Part shown: piece after piece, positions 1-11,337 of the stretch
Layout: the number at the start of each line of letters is the position of its first letter
Numbering within the stretch: the stretch's first letter is position 1
Position numbers and translations under genes: made by a program
The notes under the pieces: model-generated
Databases searched by the model: none
Seen by the model: only the letters and a program-made list of their open reading frames with translations
Told to the model about the DNA's origin: nothing
NCBI RefSeq assembly: GCF_905171775.1
Contig: NC_053489.1
Coordinates: 314,668,022 to 314,732,021 of the forward strand
Length of the DNA: 64,000 nucleotides
Reading direction: 5' to 3'
Source: Rana temporaria
Taxonomy: Eukaryota > Chordata > Amphibia > Anura > Ranidae

Positions 1-223
1 GGTTGGTCTTGGACATTCTCCTAATCTATGCAAAACTGTTCTGTAATGTGATCAAGTCAGAGAGCTGCAAATGGCCGGGCAGTGAAATAAAGGATGCTTC
101 AGAGGTACCAGTCCCACAGAGATTGAGAAGCCTGGAGGGGTGAGAAGCTAGGTAAGTATTTATGTTAATTTCTCCCCTAGCCAAATAAGGATCATGATAG
201 CCAGGTGTACAAGAGAACTGTAA

Positions 224-553
224 TGCCTTGTACACACGATCTGTTTTCCCGACGGTAAAAAGTCCGCTGGGAAACCCAAGGGGAAAACCGAGAACCTGCT
301 CGTAGCTTTTTCCCCCTACACACGGCCGGTTTTCCCGACAGGAAAACTGACATGAGAGCTTTGGTCGGGAAACTTGGCCTTGTGTATGCTCCACCGCATG
401 TTTTCCCCATAGGGAAACCGCCGGCTTAAAAAACGCCGGGATTCGTTTATCTGTCAGGAAAACTGTGGTGGAGCATACACACGGCCGGGATTCCTGGCCA
501 AAAGTTTGCATGGCAGTTTTCCTGCCAGAAAAACCGGTCGTGTGTACGAGGCA
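224..553. mobile_element. PIF/Harbinger-type MITE, GTACACACG family
   Basis: A 330-bp element without coding capacity. The left end TGCCTTGTACACACGA is mirrored on the right by TCGTGTGTACGAGGCA. It is flanked by TAA (221-223) and TTA (554-556), consistent with a 3-bp TWA target. The interior is built of short inverted motifs such as TTTTCCC and GGGAAAA. The superfamily call is inferred from the TSD size, which empty sites support for sister copies elsewhere in the window. Open frames inside are incidental. Confidence 0.75.
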
Positions 554-556
554 TTA

Positions 557-1511
557 GATTTAAAATCAGAAGAAAGTTTGAGTTTCCTGAGTCATTATAA
601 ATGCCCCATTCCAATGTTTAATTGACATTTGGACTTTTATACCACACATTCATTTAGGGATAACATTTTTTTTAAATACAGTTTTATTACTGTGTCCCTA
701 TTTTGAGAGATTTTCCTTCATGTCCAGGTGAGGAATATCAAATAGACAGGAAATCTATTAAAGTGGGACACAGAAAGCAATTAAAAAGTTGGCAGTGTTT
801 CTACTCTGTTTCTTTTTCTTATAAAAGAAAAATTGGGCTGAGGTTGATATGCCTCCAGTGTGGGTTATAAAACCAGATAAAGTGGTAGAGAAGACTATAA
901 ATAAAGCACATATATAAATAAAAGCTGAATACTACTGATAAGATATGAGTCACAAAATTCACATGCTTTTGTTCCACCAAGTTAAAATTGAATGATTTCT
1001 TTTAGTTGAAAGGAATTTAACGTTTTAGCAGTTGTTTTATTTAATTACAATTAAATACGTTATTTAAAATATTTTTTTCTTGGCAAGTTAATGCTGATCA
1101 ATAACTTTTCTTTGATAAATACGTGCATGTAATAAACTTGATATAAATATGTAATAAAGTTTATCATGGTAAAAATGTAAAATCATATATTCATTTCCAC
1201 ATTTCAATTATTTATAGCTTACTCCTATTACCTCTTTAACACCGACTCCTGGTGGCCCTTTAAGTCAGCTTTAATGATTGGGAGGTGGTGCATCTTCTGT
1301 ATCTTGTGACTACTGTGAATTGCTCTCACAACAATTCACATGTTTGGGTGACCATCCTGATTACTCCTGGCCAGAAGCCTTGATCAAGAGCTGTCAGTGA
1401 CAGCTTGGTTAGTGTACTGGGAGTGCACAGCACACAAGCTCATGCTACTGTGGACACATATGTGTGGTGGATGGGTGCTAAAGCCCACCTTTCTTGTCCC
1501 TTTTTATATGC
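557..1511. other. AT-rich stretch without recognised feature
   Basis: Mostly AT-rich unique-looking sequence with short homopolymers. I see no convincing open frame, terminal repeat or RNA gene. Confidence 0.5.
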
Positions 1512-1529
1512 ATGTATGTGCATTAAAAC

Positions 1530-1998
1530 AAAAAAGAGTTGCGCTAATAATGCCACATAGTAAAAATGTGTAGGTAAGTAAATATATAAAAAACAAATGA
1601 ATAAATATACATATCCACTAAAAATAATAATAATACATAAATTAATAATAAATAAACAATAATGAATAGTCCTTAGTGAAACAAATATTAGCACATCGAA
1701 AGGGGCATGTGTGCCATGTGCAAATAAAGAATATAAATTAAGTCCAACAAATCCCAAAGATAAAAACTCAGGGAAATTATCCCCACACAGTGGATGATTT
1801 TTAAATGAATTGTCCAAATCCAAACATCAACTCCACAGATGTAAATTGAAAGGGTGAAGATGAGAAGATTCCACCACCGATCAGAGTGAGGTTGAATAGA
1901 ATGAAAGAAATCCTGAGGATACACCGAGGAAGGAGTAAGTAGTAAACTCTTACCAGATAATCGTTCAAATACAGCATATCGGTCCACTCAATCCAAAG
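1530..1998 (-). repeat. Left inverted arm of foldback element
   Basis: Reverse complement of 2213-2713. The arm starts near a GCGCTAATAATG motif and ends at a junction reading ATTGAGTGGACCG on the other strand. The right arm is slightly longer because of an expanded TATT/TATA run at about 2545-2650. Confidence 0.85.
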
Positions 1999-2212
1999 GA
2001 AGGGGGAACTGCAACACCCCACTGTATCCAGCTGGTCCTCGCTTGGTGTGTAGATATCCAAATCTCCTTTCAGGGTACTCCACTCACTTTGAGGCTCCAA
2101 ACGCAGATGGAAAACCCAGGGAGAAATAAGCACTCGGATAGTGATGTACCGCCCAAAAATGTATTAAAATTGCGTGTAAAAATTACACTTTTAATAAAAG
2201 CCTGAATTTTGG

Positions 2213-2713
2213 ATTGAGTGGACCGATATGCTGTATTTGAACGATTATCTGGTAAGAGTTTACTACTTACTCCTTCCTCGGTGTATCCTCAGGATTTCTT
2301 TCATTCTATTCAACCTCACTCTGATCGGTGGTGGAATCTTCTCATCTTCACGTTTTCAATTTACATCTGTGGAGTTGATGTTTGGATTTGGACAATTCAT
2401 TTAAAAATCATCCACTGTGTGGGGAATATTTCCCTGAGTTTTTATCTTTGGGATTTTTTGGACTTAATTTATATTCTTTATTTGCACATGGCACACATGC
2501 CTCTTTCGATGTGCTAATATTTGTTTCACTAAGGACTATTCATTATTGTTTATTTATTATTAATTTATTTATTATTATTATTTTTAGTGAATATATATAT
2601 TTATTCATTTGTTTTTTATATATTATTATATATTATATATTTTTTATATATTCACTTACCTACACATTTTTACTATGTGGCATTATTAGTGCAACTCTTT
2701 ATTGTTTTTTTGT
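2213..2713 (+). repeat. Right inverted arm of foldback element
   Basis: Inverted partner of 1530-1998, with an AT microsatellite expansion near its outer end. Open frames in the arm are mirrored in the other arm and are not considered genes. Confidence 0.85.
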
Positions 2714-2984
2714 TCGTGTTTACATGTCTATCACATGTATTTAAGTGTTGCAGCTTGAGTTATCCGTTTAACACAATTTTTTCACTTATATAGTTGATCT
2801 ATTTACAACTATTCCCATAGCCCAATAATTTCTATTGTAATTTTATGTATGTGCATTAGCAAGGTGCAGCTTGATATGGTGGACAGTAAACATACAGGCA
2901 ATAGTGATATATTGTAGAAAGGTTCAACATAGCTCAATTAGGCCTGTCAGGTAGACACATCTATCCGGAGCTATTTGCAGACTG

Positions 2985-3560
2985 TAACTGGTTTGTAAAC
3001 TTGAAAATGCAGACAGCATCTGTAATGTGGAGTGGAATGCAGCCTGGCCGGTTCACACCCAAAAGGGAAGGCTAGACATATTCTACTGCCTCTACTCTGG
3101 AACCTTTCCCTATATCTTAAGCACTATCCCTGCCAGACGGGGAACCTGTTACTACACATAAAGTGAGCCAAACCTGGGAGCCAAGGTCTTAAATAGACTT
3201 TGCCTGGCCCAAGATGGCTGCTGAAGTCATGTGGGGCACCAGAGTCCAATCAGACAGCTGTTTCCTTGTGACCACAGGAAGTTATAGAGCAGTGATGGCG
3301 AACCTTAGCGCCCCAGATGTTTTGGAACTACATTTCCCATGATGCTCACCTACACTGCAGAGTGCATGAGCATCATGGGAAATGTAGTTAAAAAATGTCT
3401 GGGGTACCAAGGTTCGCCATCACTGTTATAGAGGAACCAAGTTCCTCACAATGTCCTTTCCCTTTTGCATTGCCGCTTCAGTCAAGCGCCACAAGCAGTG
3501 GGGAGTACAGACTCCACCTGCCTACATGTTAGCAAAAGCTTATTTAGAATGATCTTGCAG
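2985..3560. repeat. Dispersed repeat family R1, copy A (interrupted by a hAT MITE)
   Basis: Similar in order and sequence to 10290-10790. Shared blocks include a GGGAGCCAAGG(T/A)CTTAAATAG motif and a run ending TAGAGGAAC...GTTCCTC. The family is unidentified; the TTAAATAG block resembles a core promoter, so an LTR is one possibility. The copy is split by the hAT MITE at 3290-3425. Confidence 0.6.
3290..3425. mobile_element. hAT-type MITE with perfect 8-bp TSD
   Basis: A 136-bp element whose terminal inverted repeats begin CAGTGATGGCGAACCTT. It is nearly palindromic, with mirrored internal blocks reading ACTACATTTCCCATGATGCTC-like sequence. The 8-bp duplication TTATAGAG is exact at 3282-3289 and 3426-3433. 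TSD length and the CAG terminus are typical of the hAT superfamily. Confidence 0.92.
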
Positions 3561-3565
3561 CTTGT

Positions 3566-4299
3566 AAACTTACTTTGTGATGATCCTCACATTTTTTTCT
3601 TGAATTCTGTGGCACACATGTACTATGCCCTGTGAGTCACAGACTACTCTGTCACGCTGCCTTCTGATGTACAGAGATGCTAAGAGGAGGAGTTTCAGAG
3701 GGGGGAGACAGAACAGGAACCACTACTTGCAGGCAGCAAGGTACCATGGGACACATAGTCCTTAGAAATGTAAAGTAAACAGCAAAAGAAAAGCTGCAAA
3801 GCATGCAGAGAATCCATGAAGATGTAAAAAGAGATGGCCAGCAGACACAGGGAATTCAGAACATGAAAAGGAGATTTTTCAAGTAAGCTTATATTGGATT
3901 GTCATAATAAACATTGTTTGTATTATTATTACAATACTGATGTTATACATTTGTAGCACTACCTCAGTAGGAGCTGCTGGATAGGATGAGTCCTCTATTC
4001 TTTTACTAAAACTTTTCCAGAACCTTAGCCCCCCTGACACACCAGGTTGAGTGTACAAATATACTATATAACAGAAAATCACTAAAAGCAAATGCTTAGT
4101 ACCCAATAGCAGTGGTATATCAAAGGAAACAAGCACTAAACCAGGTAGTAAAGGCAAAGCTAATATATTGGTTAGTAACTAGGCAAGCATAAAATGGATT
4201 AACAATGATAATAACATAATTTAGCATACAAATTGATTAAAAGTAAGAACTAGACATAAGATGACATTTAGCATTCAGATCAGTATAAACAGTTGCAAG
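3566..4299. other. Stretch without recognised feature
   Basis: No terminal repeats, long frame or RNA gene recognised. AT-rich toward 3900-4250. Confidence 0.4.
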
Positions 4300-4443
4300 G
4301 CCACCTCAAATGCAGCAATAAGCATCTGTGTGCACCAGTGTGCATAAGACACACACAGAACCTGGCTTGGCCCCACCCCCGCTCCCTCCTCACTGGCTGT
4401 GATTGACAGTAGTGGGAGCCAACGGCAACCACTTTAACTCAAT
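4300..4443. mobile_element. Fragment of piggyBac-type MITE family (as 14279-14723)
   Basis: The block with CTCCCTCCTCACTGG, TGTGATTGACAG and AGTGGGAGCC matches the central and right part of the element at 14279-14723. It stops where the MITE at 4444 begins, so it is truncated or interrupted. Confidence 0.5.
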
Positions 4444-4665
4444 GGGACTGATTTACTAAAATCAAATAGAGAATTTTCCCCAGAACTTAGTGGTGAAATT
4501 TCACTTTGCAAAGATTACCCAGTCATATGCAAGAAAAAGTCGAAAACAGTTTTTGCGTGTGCATGATTGGATGATGGAAGTCAGCAGAGCTTCACCTCGT
4601 TTACTAAGCTAGGAGAAAATTCACTTATAAAGTGACCCGCCTATTTGCAGTTTAGTAAGTCATCC
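4444..4665. mobile_element. MITE with GATTTACTAAAA termini
   Basis: The left end GGACTGATTTACTAAAA is mirrored by TTTAGTAAGTCATCC. The interior shares TGCACATGATTGGATGAT-like and CAAGGAAAA-like blocks with 10481-10698 and 18475-18736. The superfamily is unresolved because no clear TSD is visible. Confidence 0.65.
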
Positions 4666-4884
4666 ACAATATATTGGTATCTTTTCTGAAATACATCATG
4701 CCATGACATACTCATGGGGCAAATGTAGGTACTTTGCTGCCTCCTAACAGTAGGTATATCTGTCACAGAATGAAAGCATTGCTCAGATGCAATTCTTCTA
4801 TCCTTTGACCCACACAAAGAAAAATTTAGGAAAAAAATAAGTTCTTCTTGCAACATCGCATACTAGCATATTATGAAAGACTTG

Positions 4885-5143
4885 AAACAAAGTCCTCCAG
4901 CGGCACGCTGTCACCGCTGAATGTGCTTCCATCTTCACCTGGTGTTTCTTCTGGGTTTGCGGGCTCTGGCCACTTGAATGGCTAAGCTGCGACAGTGTCA
5001 ATCTCGCACAATCGCGCGGGAGTCTCGGCGGCGGGTTAGAGCTACAAAAGAATAAAACGAGAATGCTGTTGCTACAGATCACATGCATTGGCGACGCCAC
5101 CGGCTACCAAACTAGCAAATATCTCCTAAACATGCACCATTGA
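4885..5143 (-). repeat. Dispersed repeat family R2, copy 1, left part (continues at 5635)
   Basis: Reverse-complement match to 50425-50720. Shared blocks include CCGCAAACCCAGAA, GGTGAAGAT(G/A)GAAG and AATATCTCCTAAACATG. The copy is broken by the MITE at 5144-5634 and resumes at 5635 with GGAGATATTCAT and a CAGGTAAGC palindrome. Confidence 0.7.
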
Positions 5144-5634
5144 GGCCCCATACACACGAGAGGATTTATCCGCAGATACGGTCCAGCGGACCGTATCCGC
5201 GGATAAATCCTCTCGAGGATTTCAGAGGATTTCTATGCGATGGCGTGTACACACCATCGCATTGAAATCCGCGCTAAAATCCTCTGCCGATGACGTGTCG
5301 CGCCGTCGCCGCTATTATGACGCGGCGACGGGCGCGACGCTGTCATATAAGGAATTCCACGCATGCGTCAAATCATTACGACGCGTGCGGGGAATCCCTT
5401 TGGACGGATGGATCCGGTAAGTCTGTACAGACGAGCGGATCCATCCGTTGGAATGGATTCCAGCAGATGGATTTGTTGTGCATGTCAGCAAATATTCATC
5501 TGCTGAAAATCCATCCCAGGGGAGATTTATCTGCGGATAAATATCCGACGGAGTGTACACACCATAGGATCTATCCGCAGAAACCCATTTGATGGGATTT
5601 AGCTGCGGATAGATTCTATGGTGTGTATGGGGCC
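5144..5634. mobile_element. PIF/Harbinger-type MITE, 491 bp, copy 1
   Basis: TIRs begin GGCCCCATACACACGA and end with the inverse. The flanks are TGA (5141-5143) and TCA (5635-5637). The uninterrupted relative of the target at about 50490 reads TTA at this point, so both flanks are one substitution from a TTA duplication. The interior has many GGAT(T/A)TATCCGC-type inverted motifs. It is nearly identical in length and sequence to 8044-8534. The short frames inside are mirrored in that copy and are not genes. Confidence 0.88.
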
Positions 5635-5700
5635 TCAGGAGATATTCATTTTACCTACAGGTAAGCTTTATTATAAGCTTATCTGTAGGAAAAAAACACA
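5635..5700 (-). repeat. Dispersed repeat family R2, copy 1, right part
   Basis: Continuation of the target repeat after the MITE. It contains the small palindrome around CAGGTAAGCTT/AAGCTTATCTG that is also seen at 50440-50465. Confidence 0.65.
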
Positions 5701-7194
5701 GAGAGGAGTTTTCTACCATTTTAATCATGGAATCAGGATGTTTTCCTGTGGACAAAGTGGAGGGTTATGCAGTTCTTCTTTAAGCATACTTTTTAAAATC
5801 ATTATACAGTAAAAATTATTTGAGTGTAGATTACAACCCAAATATTCTGACTTCTCAATGTGAGTCAGAACACTTTTCCCTTGATGAGTCTTAAAAATGA
5901 TGCTGCAAATAATTTGCAGCTATTATGAGGATGCCATCTCCGTAGCAGCTCATTTAATCCAATTAAGAACAGAGAGAGCTATTCATTTAGCCTTTTTGTA
6001 AATACACATTTCATTTTCACATTAAGATTTTCTGGGACATATGTCACTGCTAAATGTGTAATTTAATAAAACCAAAATCCTGAATTTACATCTGTTGCAG
6101 AAATGGAATGTGTGCTATGTAACCTGGAAGGTAAATTATATCTGCTTATTTATCGCTTTCATTTTTGGCAGACTGATAGTTCATGGCGATATTTTCTGCC
6201 AAATGTATAATTTGTTGATTATAACAACTAGCAATGTTTGCACATGAAAGCATGAAGCTCAAAACACGAGTTTTGGAAGCATCTGACAAAAACAGCTTAG
6301 AGACAGTAGGCAGCAAAACTGGTGTTAGCTTAGGAGATTGTTGTGTACATTAAAAGCAAAAATTATAATATATGTAAAGTCTATGTGAACCAATCCAATA
6401 AACATCTCTTGTTTGTTTCCTTGGGGCTGTTGAACATATCAATAAAAGTAGTTGTTTAAAAAGAGCAAAAAAAAGAAACCTGTTGACCAATGTGTCCAGT
6501 GCACACTTCCTGTGTTACCTTCGGGGAAGTTCTTACTTTACACTACAGAACAATTACTCTTTCTTCTGTGGAGATTATGGCAATGGTCAGGATATAGTAT
6601 TTTATTCGATAACAGGGCAGGGCTGACACAAAGTTTTGCAATTTTTGTCCTCAACAAAAGCACGTGGTACCCTACTACGAAAAAAATTAGGAGCTGGGTG
6701 CATTTATGGCAGATCAAAGGTATATTTATCTACTTATAGAGTTGTATTGCTTATGTGTTTTTTTTTTCTTGACACATGCTGTTGTGTACCTTCCTAACTG
6801 CTTACCTAATTTTGTAGGATGTACTGACTGGGGTGTTATGCACATCCCTAAAGCAGATGTCTATGATGTTAAAAACCTGCCCTTGGGTCCACTGGTCTGA
6901 TGATGTCATGGCTCCTCCTTCCTCTACTCACTTAGTAATAGGTGGCAGTCCTTACAGATGCATTGAAAGGAGCTAACATAATGATGTGGGAGCACTGTGC
7001 AGTGCAGATATACTTTAAACCCAGGCTTAGTGATGAAACCACCCCAGGGGGTGAGTTCATGAGAGCCTGGGATCATAGGAAGTGGGTTGATTTACACTGG
7101 CCATCATTTAACCCAAGCAAAGTGAAGACCTCTTGTAGCGATCAAGAAGTGTTGCTCGGGACAGCTGCAGATTAAAGGTGACACTTATGTTTTT
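5701..7194. other. AT-rich unique-looking stretch, possible conserved non-coding element at 5870-6260
   Basis: No transposon signature found. The 5870-6260 part is non-repetitive within this window. It has a near-palindrome GCTGCAAATAATTTGCAGC (about 5902-5920) and several TAAT/ATTA homeodomain-type cores. The frames at 6452-7175 are short and show no recognisable domain. Confidence 0.3.
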
Positions 7195-8040
7195 CGTTCA
7201 ATCGATTTTTATTGCTTTTTTTTTTTTTCAAAAAAGTAAACACGCACATTGCTTCAACCATAAAACAATGCATATATTTTATCTTTTAATTGGCTATTTG
7301 TTTTTCTATTTATCTGAGGTTCTACATTGAAGTTGACCAGTGGAAAAGATTATACTAAAGCTGAGATTAGCATAGAACATAATGTGCCAGATTGTAATTT
7401 TGTTGTGACAGTCCGCCTCTCTGCTTCCAGAGCCCCCTGGCTTCCTATGCAAATATTAACTATTTGATGTTTCACATTTCTACAGGCATAGGTATAGTAA
7501 GCTCATTGTCTTCCCATGTAGCAATGCTCAGGCCTAGTGATTGGTAGCTCAAGCATTGAACACTGCATTGTGGGAGGGGTGTGTCTATTTTGGGGAGAGC
7601 TCCTACAATGCGTATGTGTAGCAGATGAGGCAGGCTCTCACACTGATGGCATCTGATGTGGTATCTTATGGGGCCTTCTACCTGCTAACAGCCTTAATGT
7701 AAAGGGACAGTCTACCAAAAAAATATATTTTGAGTATAGGTGGAACCTAGTGAATTGAGTTAGCCTCTGGCATCTTATATATCCTAAATACACCAACAAT
7801 GAGATCTCCCTGCCATTATTTCCCACATCTGTTTCTGTCCACCTGAAAGTTATTAATGTTCCCATGCACTTTTACACATTCCAGCATTCTTCATAATTTA
7901 AATTAAATTAAGGGCCAGCAGGGATAGCGAGAATCCCTCATAATATCCACAATAGGTGTGCAGACCCAGGGGCATTTTTGTTTTGGGGTGGACTAACCCC
8001 GTACCTTTTTTAAAGTACTAATTCACTTTTACTGCTGCTG
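7195..8040. other. Stretch with poly-T tract, otherwise unassigned
   Basis: The start (TTTTTATTG followed by a T13 run, then CAAAAAAG) resembles the minus-strand 3' tail of the LINEs at 23960 and 38992. It could be a very short LINE insertion. Nothing else is recognisable. Confidence 0.25.
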
Positions 8041-8043
8041 TTA

Positions 8044-8534
8044 GGCCCCATACACACGAGAGGATTTATCCGCAGATACGGTCCAGCGGACCGTATCCGC
8101 GGATAAATCCTCTCGAGGATTTCAGAAGATTTCTATGCGATGGCGTGTACACACCATCGCATTGAAATCCGCGCTGAAATCCTCTGGCGATGACGTGTCG
8201 CGCCGTCGCCGCTATTATGACGCGGCGACGGGCGCGACGCTGTCATATAAGGAATTCCACGCATGCGTCAAATCATTACGACGTGTGTGGGGAATCCCTT
8301 TGGACGGATGGATCCGGTGAGTCTGTACAGACGAGCGGATCCATCCTTTGGGATGGACTTCAGCAGATGGATTTGTTGAGCATGTCAGCAAATATTCATC
8401 TGCTGAAAATCCATCCCAGGGGAGATTTATCCGAGGATAAATATCCGCAGGAGTGTACACACCATAGAATCTATCCGCTGAAACCCATTTGATGGGATTT
8501 ATCTGCGGATAGATTCTATGGTGTGTACGGGGCC
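8044..8534. mobile_element. PIF/Harbinger-type MITE, 491 bp, copy 2
   Basis: Same length as and nearly identical to 5144-5634, in the same orientation 2.9 kb away. Termini are GGCCCCATACACACGA and the inverse; flanks are TTA (8041-8043) and TAA (8535-8537). Only scattered substitutions distinguish the two copies, so both inserted recently or one derives from the other. Confidence 0.9.
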
Positions 8535-9026
8535 TAACTGTTAGGATTGTGCTAATCTGTATAGCTTCACTAACAGCAACAAGCCTGTTATATCAATAGT
8601 AACAACCCTGGTATTTACACAATGATAGCCTTCAAATAAAAGTAATATTGCTTTCTCTGTTCTTTATTTTTTTATTACCAAAGAACCTCACTTCAATGAA
8701 CACAAAACAGGTTATGCTTATTGCACATGCTTACTGTAATATAGAATGCACTATTTAAAAAAAAAAAAGTTTAATATTGGCCAAGTGTCATAAACATATG
8801 AATGTGAACAGCTCACCTTACAACAGTAGATAATTGTTCACTGTACATTGTATGCATGTATGTAAAGATATTAGCATTTTTCTCTGTGGCTGTGAATTTA
8901 CATCTGTGGGCTAGCCAGTGCCATAGACAAGGTCAACCCCAGCTGACTCGTAGAATGTTGCATGGCTTATATGATGTTCTTTTTAAAGATGGTTGGCATA
9001 TCCACCTGACTGATTACAGGTACTGT

Positions 9027-9203
9027 GGGGTTGATTTACTAAAACTGGATAGTAAAAAATCTGGTGCGCCTGTACATGGTGGCCAATCAGCTTCTAACTT
9101 CAGCTCGTTCAATTAAGCTTGGACAATCAAACCTGGAAGCTGATTGGTTTCTATGCAGAGCTGCTACAGAGTTTGCACTCTCCAGTTTTGGTAAATCAAC
9201 CCC
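9027..9203. mobile_element. MITE with GGGGTTGATTTAC termini
   Basis: A 177-bp element with left end GGGGTTGATTTACTAAAAC and right end GGTAAATCAACCCC. The subterminal blocks AATCAGCTTC and GAAGCTGATT are also inverted. TGT flanks both ends (9024-9026, 9204-9206), a possible 3-bp TSD. Confidence 0.8.
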
Positions 9204-9209
9204 TGTATG

Positions 9210-10289
9210 TTTTATTTATAGAATAGTTGGGTAATTCAGTATTCTAAAGACCTGTAAACATCTTGATATACTATATAATATTTGACCTATTAAACTGTTA
9301 CTTTGCCATGAATAATTTGTTAAAATATAGAAAAATAGAAGTAACTATTCTAGATAAGTACAGTAATGCTTTGTTGCAAAAGTAATAAATAAATTAAAGA
9401 CAAGGCTCATTTAGTAGCGACGTGAATATAAAACCATGTGACTGTCTTTAAAGTTCTGCCCGTTTCAGTTAACTTACCAGCTGATTAGTTTATGTCTTGT
9501 GATTAAAAATATTTTTTTTATATTGTCTTGTATGTGAACTGAGTCAGCTTTTATTTCCTCTTTGCCAAAGGACATGCTGTACTTGAAAGACTATGGAACA
9601 AAATGCCAGTTGTATTGAATTCATTCATAAATAAAAACAGGTTTTCAACTTGAGTTAGGTTGTCATATTATTTCACATGTCCAACTGTCCCTTGCTGGTC
9701 CCAAATCCCTCCAGCATTCCATCTTTTAGGCTTCATCCAAAAATAAATCTAATATTCTATTGGCCTTTACTGTTTTATTTGAAAAAGGGTACCTTTTTAT
9801 CATGTATCTGGTTGGGAGCTGAAGTCATGAGAGGGCTTTCCTTGCAGCTAAGGTTGAATCACCTTGGAAGGTGATGGCAGGGAGTGCAAAGCGCATAGGC
9901 ATGCGTGTGCTGTTACGTTGGTCTGCTGAGAGCGGTTTTAAAAAGTGTTTGACTAAGTGATTCTCAGGCAGGTGGTTATAGGTGACAGCAGGAACACAGG
10001 GAACAATTGCGGCAGGGCAGGTCCACTGCAACAACAAGTGATACGATAACACCCATGGAGGAAGCTGGATTAGACTGGCAGGGCGGAACTGGAGAAGCGT
10101 AGTGGAAGCCAAGATCCAAGCCAGAGTAATTCAAGGGAACACTCAAAGTTCCAACAGTGTGAAGACAGCAGAATGGATAGTGTCTGTAGAGAGGGAAAGA
10201 ATACGGCCTGGCTGTCTTGTGTCCAAACAGGCAGGTATCCAGAGATGTTTGGGTACCTTAAGCTTTCTCTCCTCGTCAGGAGCCTTTCC
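9210..10289. other. Stretch without firm assignment
   Basis: AT-rich to about 9800, then mixed composition that may belong to repeat family R1 upstream of 10290. No coding evidence. Confidence 0.35.
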
Positions 10290-10790
10290 CCGCCGCTAGT
10301 TCTGTCCCTACCAGGCGGGGTACCTGTCCCTACTCTACCAACTTGCAGATATGTGCCAAACTTGGGAGCCAAGGACTTAAATAGGCTCTGCCTGACTTAA
10401 GATGAGTGCCAGAGTCACACGGGGTGGCAGCATCCAATCGGATGCTTCCCCAGTGACCCAGGAAACCATAGAGGAACTATGGAGTTGATTTACTAAAACC
10501 AAATAGTCTGTGCACTGCAATTGCAGTTGCTCTAGATCTGAGGGGAACATGCAAGGAAAATAAAAAAAACATTTTTGCCTGCACATGATTGGATGATAGA
10601 AATCAACAAAGCTTTCCCTCATTTCAGAGCTTCCCCTTGGATCTAGCACAACTGCACTTGCAGTGCACAGTATATTTGGCTTTAGTAAATCAACCTCCCA
10701 GTTCCTCTTGACATCCATTCTAACTGCAGTGCTGCTGCAGAAGAGCACCACCTGCAGTGGAGAAAGAAAACTGAACCTGCCTGCAAACTG
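10290..10790. repeat. Dispersed repeat family R1, copy B (interrupted by a MITE)
   Basis: Paralogue of 2985-3560. Matching blocks include GGGAGCCAAGG, CTTAAATAG, CATCCAATC and CATAGAGGAACTA / CAGTTCCTC. It is broken at 10481-10698 by a MITE, a few bases from where copy A was broken by a different element. Confidence 0.6.
10481..10698. mobile_element. MITE with GGAGTTGATTTAC termini
   Basis: Left end GGAGTTGATTTACTAAAACC and right end TTTAGTAAATCAACCTCC. The interior TGCACATGATTGGATGAT block is shared with 4444-4665 and 18475-18736. It sits inside repeat R1 copy B. Confidence 0.8.
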
Positions 10791-10827
10791 GATTCACAAC
10801 AAGAGGTCAAGCAAAGGGAAAGTCTAA

Positions 10828-11337
10828 TGCCACGTTTTTAATGATCTAGAAAAAAAACAACGTTTTTTTTCAACCTAATTATTGTTAAGCTGGCCTTGCC
10901 TACACACGATCGTGAAAAAAAAATGCTCTAGCAAAGCGCAGTGATGTACAACACGTACGACGGCACTATAAAGGGTAAGTACCATACGGATGGCGCCACC
11001 CTTGGGGCTGCTTTTGCTGATTTTGTGTTAGTAAAACTTTGGGCAGAGACGATTCGCTCTTTTCAGTCTGTTACCAGAACGAGCGCTCCCGTCTCATAAC
11101 TTGCTTCTGAGGGTGCGCGGTTTTTTTTCGTCATTAAAGCCCACACACGACAATTTTTTACAATGTTAAAAACGACAACGTTAAAAACTACGTGAAAATT
11201 TAGAACATGTTCTAAATTTTTAATGGCCATTTTTAACGTCGCGAAAAATGCTCTGGAGCCCAAATACGATAGTTTTTAATGACATTAATTTTTTTTTAAT
11301 TTTTTACATCGCGAAAAACGGTCACGTGGACGCGGCA
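10828..11337. mobile_element. PIF/Harbinger-type MITE, AACG-rich relative
   Basis: TGCC...GGCA ends are flanked by TAA (10825-10827) and TTA (11338-11340), as in 224-553. Subterminal CACACGATCGTGAAAAA and GCGAAAAACGGTCACGTG blocks and internal AACGTTAAAAAC repeats give extensive self-complementarity. Confidence 0.7.

Larger units (their letters stand above)
1526..2844. mobile_element. Foldback element with 14-bp target-site duplication
   Basis: Two long inverted arms (about 1530-1998 and 2213-2713) surround a 214-bp loop (1999-2212). The arms encode the same 99-residue frame on opposite strands, which shows how similar they are. A tail (2714-2844) follows the second arm. The block is bounded by the exact 14-bp direct repeat ATGTATGTGCATTA at 1512-1525 and 2845-2858. 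A duplication of that length suits target-primed reverse transcription better than cut-and-paste transposition. Penelope-like elements often carry inverted partial copies and are one possible source, but no reverse transcriptase is present, so the class is unproven. Confidence 0.7.

Noticed and set aside
1688..2517. 99-residue frame conserved on both strands
   Set aside because: It lies in the inverted arms of a foldback element; no domain, and the mirrored copy is not evidence of selection.
5235..5592. Frames at 5235-5592 conserved at 8135-8492
   Set aside because: Conservation is due to the two near-identical MITE copies, in several frames and on both strands.
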